From: Microterricola pindariensis
GTDB lineage: Bacteria > Actinomycetota > Actinomycetes > Actinomycetales > Microbacteriaceae
Length of the DNA: 64,000 bases
Assembly (NCBI RefSeq): GCF_002936985.1
Contig: NZ_MPZN01000015.1
Location: forward strand, 1 to 64,000
Reading direction: 5' to 3'
Part shown: positions 60,714 through 64,000 of the stretch, in pieces
Position numbering within the stretch: position 1 is the stretch's first letter
How the letters are laid out: every line of letters begins with the position of its first letter
Position numbers and translations under genes: made by a program
The notes under the pieces: generated by a model
The model's database searches: none
Told to the model about the DNA's origin: nothing
Seen by the model: only the letters and a program-made list of their open reading frames with translations

Positions 60714-61682
60714 CTAGGCGGTCGCGAAGAAGGCGCCGATCTCGGCGACCTCGCCCGCGCTCGGCTTCCAGGCGGTGGCCTGGGCCACGTTCTGCCGAAT
60801 CTGCTCCGGCTTGGTGGCGCCGGCGATGACGCTGGCCAGGCCCGGCTGGGCGAGCAGCCAGGCGAAGGTGGCGGCCAGCATGGTGACGCCGCGCTCGGCG
60901 CAGAAAGCGGCGTAGGCCTCCATCGCGTCCCACGGGGCGGTGTCGACGAGGTGCTTGCGCGTGCGCATGATGCGGCTGTCGGCCGGGCCGGCGTCGCGGC
61001 TGAACTTGCCGGTGAACAGGCCGTTGTAGAGCGGGAACCAGGGCAGGAAGCCGAGCCCGTAGGCGTTGACGGCCGGCAGCACCTCCGCCTCGGCGCCGCG
61101 GGCGATCAGGTTGTACTCGTTCTGCGACGAGATGAAGCGCGGGTGGGAGCCCAGCGCGGCCGTGTACTCGGCATCCGCGATCTGCCAGCCGGCGAAGTTG
61201 GAGTGCCCGATGTAGCGGATCTTGCCCTCGCTGATCAGGTCATCCAGGGTGGAGAGCGTCTCCTCGATCGGGGTGTGCGGGTCGGGGGTGTGCAACTGGT
61301 ACAGGTCGATCCAATCGGTCTGCAGGCGGCGCAGCGAGCCCTCGACGGCGAGCCGGATGTAGCGCCGTGAGCCCTTGGCGCCCCAGTTGCTGAGCGGGCT
61401 GGCGTAGTCGACGTGGCCGAACTTGGTGGCCAGGACGACCTGCTCGCGGCGTCCGCGCAGCGCGTTGCCCATCAGGCTCTCGCTCAGGCCGTACTCGGCG
61501 CCGTAGATGTCGGCGGTGTCGAGCAGGGTCACGCCGGCGTCGATCGCGGCGGAGATGACGGCATCCGTGCCCTGCTGGGTCTCGGTCAGCGTGCCGGTGC
61601 GGCCGAAGTTGTTGCAGCCGAGCCCCACCGTCGAGACGAGGAGGCCGGACTTGCCGAGGGTGCGGTATTCGATCTGAGCCAT
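60714..61682 (-). CDS. Aldo/keto reductase
   Basis: A 322-residue (beta/alpha)8 NADPH oxidoreductase from ATG 61682. The catalytic Asp-Tyr are in LLDTADIYGAEYGLSE near residue 55, Lys in VLATKFGH near 88, His in DLYQLHTPDP near 130, and the C-terminal NADPH-binding motif VIAGATKPEQIRQNV near 285. It reduces sugars or other carbonyls. It converges on the sugar operon across a terminator and is not clearly part of it. Confidence 0.92.
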   Translation of the reverse strand: MAQIEYRTLGKSGLLVSTVGLGCNNFGRTGTLTETQQGTDAVISAAIDAGVTLLDTADIYGAEYGLSESLMGNALRGRREQVVLATKFGHVDYASPLSNWGAKGSRRYIRLAVEGSLRRLQTDWIDLYQLHTPDPHTPIEETLSTLDDLISEGKIRYIGHSNFAGWQIADAEYTAALGSHPRFISSQNEYNLIARGAEAEVLPAVNAYGLGFLPWFPLYNGLFTGKFSRDAGPADSRIMRTRKHLVDTAPWDAMEAYAAFCAERGVTMLAATFAWLLAQPGLASVIAGATKPEQIRQNVAQATAWKPSAGEVAEIGAFFATA

Positions 61683-61794
61683 GCCTGCCAGCCTATTGCG
61701 GATGCCCGGGCGGAGCGCGTCACGGCGTGTGCGCGCTACACCGGGGGTAACACGGCGACGCGCAGGCGGCGCGCACGGCGGCGTGCAGGCGGCG

Positions 61795-62151
61795 TCAGTC
61801 GGCCGGCCAGGAGGCGCGCACGGCCGCCAGCGCCTCGTCCAGGCTGAGTCCCCGGCCGCTGGCCAGCTCGGCGAGCGAGCGAGCCGCCTTCAGCACCTCG
61901 ACCGGCGGGGCGGTGATCGCCGCGCTCACCCGGGTGCCGCCGCCGGACCGGGAGACCAGCAGGCCCTCGCTCTCGAGCTGCTTGTAGGCCTTCTGGACGG
62001 TGCCGGCGGCGACGCCGAGGTCGCGTGCCAACTGCCGCACGGGCGGCACCCGCTCCCCCGCCGCGATGCCGCCGGAGAGGATGCGGGCGCGCAGTTGCCC
62101 TGCGATCTGCTCGGAGGGCAGGCCGAGGGCGCCCATGCTGATCTCGCTCAT
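61795..62151 (-). CDS. Short GntR-family regulator (YtrA-like)
   Basis: A 118-residue protein from ATG 62151, overlapping the membrane protein gene by 4 bases. The GntR winged HTH is at about residues 15-75 (QIAGQLRARILSGGIAAGERVPPVRQLARDLGVAAGTVQKAYKQLESEGLLVSRSG). The short C-terminal helix is too small for a ligand domain, as in YtrA types that control ABC or membrane-protein genes. A perfect inverted repeat in the upstream region of the operon (63192-63213) is the likely operator. Confidence 0.9.
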   Translation of the reverse strand: MSEISMGALGLPSEQIAGQLRARILSGGIAAGERVPPVRQLARDLGVAAGTVQKAYKQLESEGLLVSRSGGGTRVSAAITAPPVEVLKAARSLAELASGRGLSLDEALAAVRASWPAD

Positions 62152-63161
62152 GCCGGCTGCCGGGTGGGCGCCGACCCCGGCGCGTGGACGCCGGTCCGGC
62201 TCCCATTCTCTGCCCCGGTGACCGAACGGGGGGTGCCAACCGGGCGGGAGTGGGCCGGGGACGCGCGCCGCGAGAAGAGGGGAAGCAGCACGAGGGCGAT
62301 CCCGAGTCCGCGCGCGAGGAAGCTCGCCACCGTCAGCGGCATCGCCAGGGCGGCGATGGGGGTGCCGACCGAGACGAAGCCGGCGTCGCCGGCCGGGAAC
62401 GAGACCAGCAGCTGGGCGGTGCCGCCGAGCGAGGACAGCACCATCGCGAGCGTGACGAGCAGCGCCCCGCTGCTGAACGCGAGGATGGTGCGCATCCTGC
62501 TCCGCCGTGCCGCGGCATCCGCCTGCACGCTGAGGCCCCGCTGGCCGAGCCGAGGGTGGGCGACGCCCGCGAGCGCCAGCCAGGTAGCCACGCAGAGGGC
62601 CAGTGTCGCGCAGATGATCGGCACGCCGAAGTACCAGCCGACGATGCTGCTCGAGCCGTAATACCCCGTGGTGCCGAACGGCACGACGAGCTCCGTGTAC
62701 CGCCCCAGGCCGTCCGGGCTCGAGAGCAGTCCGGCGCTGACGACGGCCGTCGCCAGCAGCGCGGCGGACGCGCCCCACGAGACCAGCCACCACGGCCGGG
62801 TGAAGCTGCCGATGGAGCGGGGCCGCAGGTCGAGCTGCGCCAGCGGCTCGGGCGCATCGGGGGTCGTCGGGCGGCGCCGGCTGGGCAGCAGAATGGCGAT
62901 GCAGAGGGTGGCGACGACCAGCGCGGTCAGGAAGTCGTCCCAGCGAAAGTTGCCCCGGTTCGGCAGCGGCCCGCCGGGGGCACTCAGCAGGATGGCTGCG
63001 CAGAGGAGGACGCTGGCGAACCGGGCACGCAGCAGCTGGGGCCCGGCGATGCCCTGCGCCTCCGCACCGCGCCAGTAGTGCAGTGCGATGCCCAGCGGCA
63101 CGATGACCGTTGTCGCCGTGTTCACGTACTCGTGCAACAACACGAACTGGAACATGCTCAT
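62148..63161 (-). CDS. Polytopic membrane protein of unknown function
   Basis: A 337-residue protein from ATG 63161 with GGGGGAG upstream. Seven or so hydrophobic helices lie between residues 10 and 300. I do not recognise a family. The early motif HEYVNTATTVIVPLGIALHYWRG and the Ser/Gly-rich loop VPFGTTGYYGSSSIVGWYFG are distinctive. It is the first gene of a two-gene operon with a GntR/YtrA-type regulator. The C-terminal 45 residues are a soluble Pro/Arg-rich tail. Confidence 0.75.
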   Translation of the reverse strand: MSMFQFVLLHEYVNTATTVIVPLGIALHYWRGAEAQGIAGPQLLRARFASVLLCAAILLSAPGGPLPNRGNFRWDDFLTALVVATLCIAILLPSRRRPTTPDAPEPLAQLDLRPRSIGSFTRPWWLVSWGASAALLATAVVSAGLLSSPDGLGRYTELVVPFGTTGYYGSSSIVGWYFGVPIICATLALCVATWLALAGVAHPRLGQRGLSVQADAAARRSRMRTILAFSSGALLVTLAMVLSSLGGTAQLLVSFPAGDAGFVSVGTPIAALAMPLTVASFLARGLGIALVLLPLFSRRASPAHSRPVGTPRSVTGAENGSRTGVHAPGSAPTRQPA

Positions 63162-63191
63162 ACGGCTCCCCCTCGACCCCGGTGCAGATGA

Positions 63192-63213
63192 ATGTATCAG
63201 CAAAATGATACAT
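63192..63213. promoter_or_regulatory. Predicted GntR operator: ATGTATCA-N6-TGATACAT
   Basis: Perfect 8-bp arms (63192-63199 and 63206-63213) with an AT-rich GCAAAA spacer, in otherwise GC-rich DNA, 30 bp upstream of the membrane protein start. The site overlaps possible -10 sequences and fits autoregulation by the YtrA-like protein. Confidence 0.8.
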
Positions 63214-63337
63214 CGGGGGTGCACGGCGGACCTCGTGCGGCGCGTCCTTCCCTGCACAGGCTCGCCTGCCCGCTGGGCTCTGCACAGATGTCCGATTCTC
63301 GCCAGCGACGCTCGAGCGGCCCGGTTACAGTCGAAGC

Positions 63338-63892
63338 ATGAGCGCGAACGACTACATCCTCAGAACCGAGAGCCCGATCGGGCTGCTCGAACTCACCGGC
63401 GACGGTGAGCACGTCACCTCCCTCAGCATTGCGCGAGCGGGCCACGTCCCGCTCGAGCACAAGCCGGAGCGCCCCGACGCCATCCTCGAGGAGGCCGCTC
63501 GACAGCTCGCCGAGTACTTCACCGGCGAGCGGCACAGCTTCGAGCTGCCCATCGCGCTGCACGGCACCGAGTTCCAGCTGAGCGTGTGGCAGCGCCTCGG
63601 CACGATCGGCTGGGGCGAGTTCCTCTCCTACGGCGAGCTCGGCGTCGAGGTCGGCAAGCCGGGCTCCGCGCGCGCCATCGGCGGCGCCGTCGGGGCGAAC
63701 CCGATCCCGCTGATCGTGCCGTGCCACCGCGTGCTCGCCGGTGACAAGCGCATCACCGGGTACAGCGGCGGCGACGGCATCCCGACCAAGGTCTGGTTGC
63801 TCGACCACGAGGGCATCGAGCACAAGACCAACAGGGTGCCCGCTCCCCCGCCCGCGCCGCACACCCAGCTCGAGCTGGACTACGCCCTGTGA
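63338..63892 (+). CDS. ogt: Methylated-DNA-protein-cysteine S-methyltransferase
   Basis: A 184-residue protein from ATG 63338, six bases after TACAGT (63326-63331), so probably leaderless. The active-site motif IPLIVPCHRVLAG, with the methyl-accepting Cys, is near residue 125. The DNA-binding helix region FQLSVWQRLGTIGWGEFLSYGELG precedes it. It removes O6-methylguanine damage in a suicide reaction. Its TGA overlaps the GTG of a 3-methyladenine glycosylase gene by 4 bases, forming a base-alkylation repair pair. Confidence 0.95.
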   Translation: MSANDYILRTESPIGLLELTGDGEHVTSLSIARAGHVPLEHKPERPDAILEEAARQLAEYFTGERHSFELPIALHGTEFQLSVWQRLGTIGWGEFLSYGELGVEVGKPGSARAIGGAVGANPIPLIVPCHRVLAGDKRITGYSGGDGIPTKVWLLDHEGIEHKTNRVPAPPPAPHTQLELDYAL

Positions 63893-64000
63893 GCGCGGTC
63901 CTGGTCGCGGGCGACGGTCTGGCCCGCTGCGCCTGGGTCGGCGACGACGACGAGTACCGCCGCTACCACGACGAGGAGTGGGGCCGGCCGCTCCTCGACG
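63889..64000 (+). CDS. tag: DNA-3-methyladenine glycosylase I, N-terminal part (runs off right edge)
   Basis: GTG 63889 overlaps the ogt stop. The first 37 residues contain LARCAWVGDDDEYRRYHDEEWGRP, matching the conserved TagI start RCxWxxxxxxYxxYHDxEWGxP, with the Cys and His that bind zinc. The enzyme excises 3-methyladenine from alkylated DNA. The rest of the gene lies beyond the window. Confidence 0.9.
   Translation, partial: MSAVLVAGDGLARCAWVGDDDEYRRYHDEEWGRPLLD

Overview
The window is high-GC DNA with short intergenic gaps and many 4-bp ATGA/GTGA gene overlaps. Frequent TANNNT boxes sit 6-9 bases before start codons, which suggests leaderless transcripts. Protein families and neighbourhoods (AdnA-like helicase + DUF3107, ferritin-like protein + RhlE, MgtE_N/CBS + DUF1003 + Mrp, excalibur and DUF2510 domains) point to an actinobacterium. 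Style and the abundant GCATCC/GGATGC words suggest the Microbacteriaceae. This is inference from sequence alone. I saw no rRNA, tRNA, CRISPR array, phage or IS element.

Layout. 1-9.4 kb: N-terminal part of an AdnA-like helicase-nuclease, DUF3107 protein, small membrane protein, AraC-type regulator with VOC protein, a DUF559 gene bracketed by two 60-bp inverted-repeat elements, an acyl-CoA ligase, a ferritin-like protein, a cupin and a DEAD-box RNA helicase. 9.6-16 kb: an envelope HNH/excalibur protein, a frameshifted PHP phosphoesterase, an EEP-family phosphodiesterase, an aminopeptidase P, a decayed DUF6636-like gene and a YflT-like membrane protein. 16-19.1 kb: the MgtE_N/CBS-DUF1003-Mrp operon. 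19.2-24.8 kb: DUF1254/DUF1214 protein, a PLP decarboxylase with a GPH transporter, and a divergent succinate-semialdehyde dehydrogenase. 24.8-33.7 kb: a 239-bp tandem repeat, rseP, an epimerase on the opposite strand, dxr, an acyltransferase, a secreted protein, OsmC, asparaginase and alanine dehydrogenase.

33.8-41 kb is a signalling and secretion-like block on the minus strand: aldehyde dehydrogenase, FHA protein, PP2C phosphatase, zinc-ribbon FHA protein and a two-domain FtsK/SpoIIIE (EccC-like) ATPase. The aldehyde dehydrogenase is divergent from an Lrp regulator, a class III aminotransferase and an FAD amine oxidase, which together resemble a putrescine/GABA-type amine catabolic unit. 44.6-51 kb: DUF805, a frameshifted DUF4192 gene, and a TetR-controlled heterodimeric ABC exporter with a perfect 20-bp palindromic operator.

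51-60.5 kb is the most interesting system. It holds a tripartite tricarboxylate transporter (tctCBA) with a DHDPS-family aldolase, a LacI regulator, an HpaI-type aldolase, a fucose-isomerase-like protein and an FGGY kinase. A 12-bp operator (GTAATCGATTTC) lies twice downstream of a TTGACA-17-TAGTCT promoter before tctC, and once between the promoter elements of the isomerase operon. I infer one LacI-controlled pathway for an unidentified sugar or sugar acid. 60.7-64 kb: aldo/keto reductase, a membrane protein with a GntR regulator, ogt and the start of tag.

Across the window, short tandem duplications sit on or just after stop codons of at least nine genes, a pattern no annotated feature explains.
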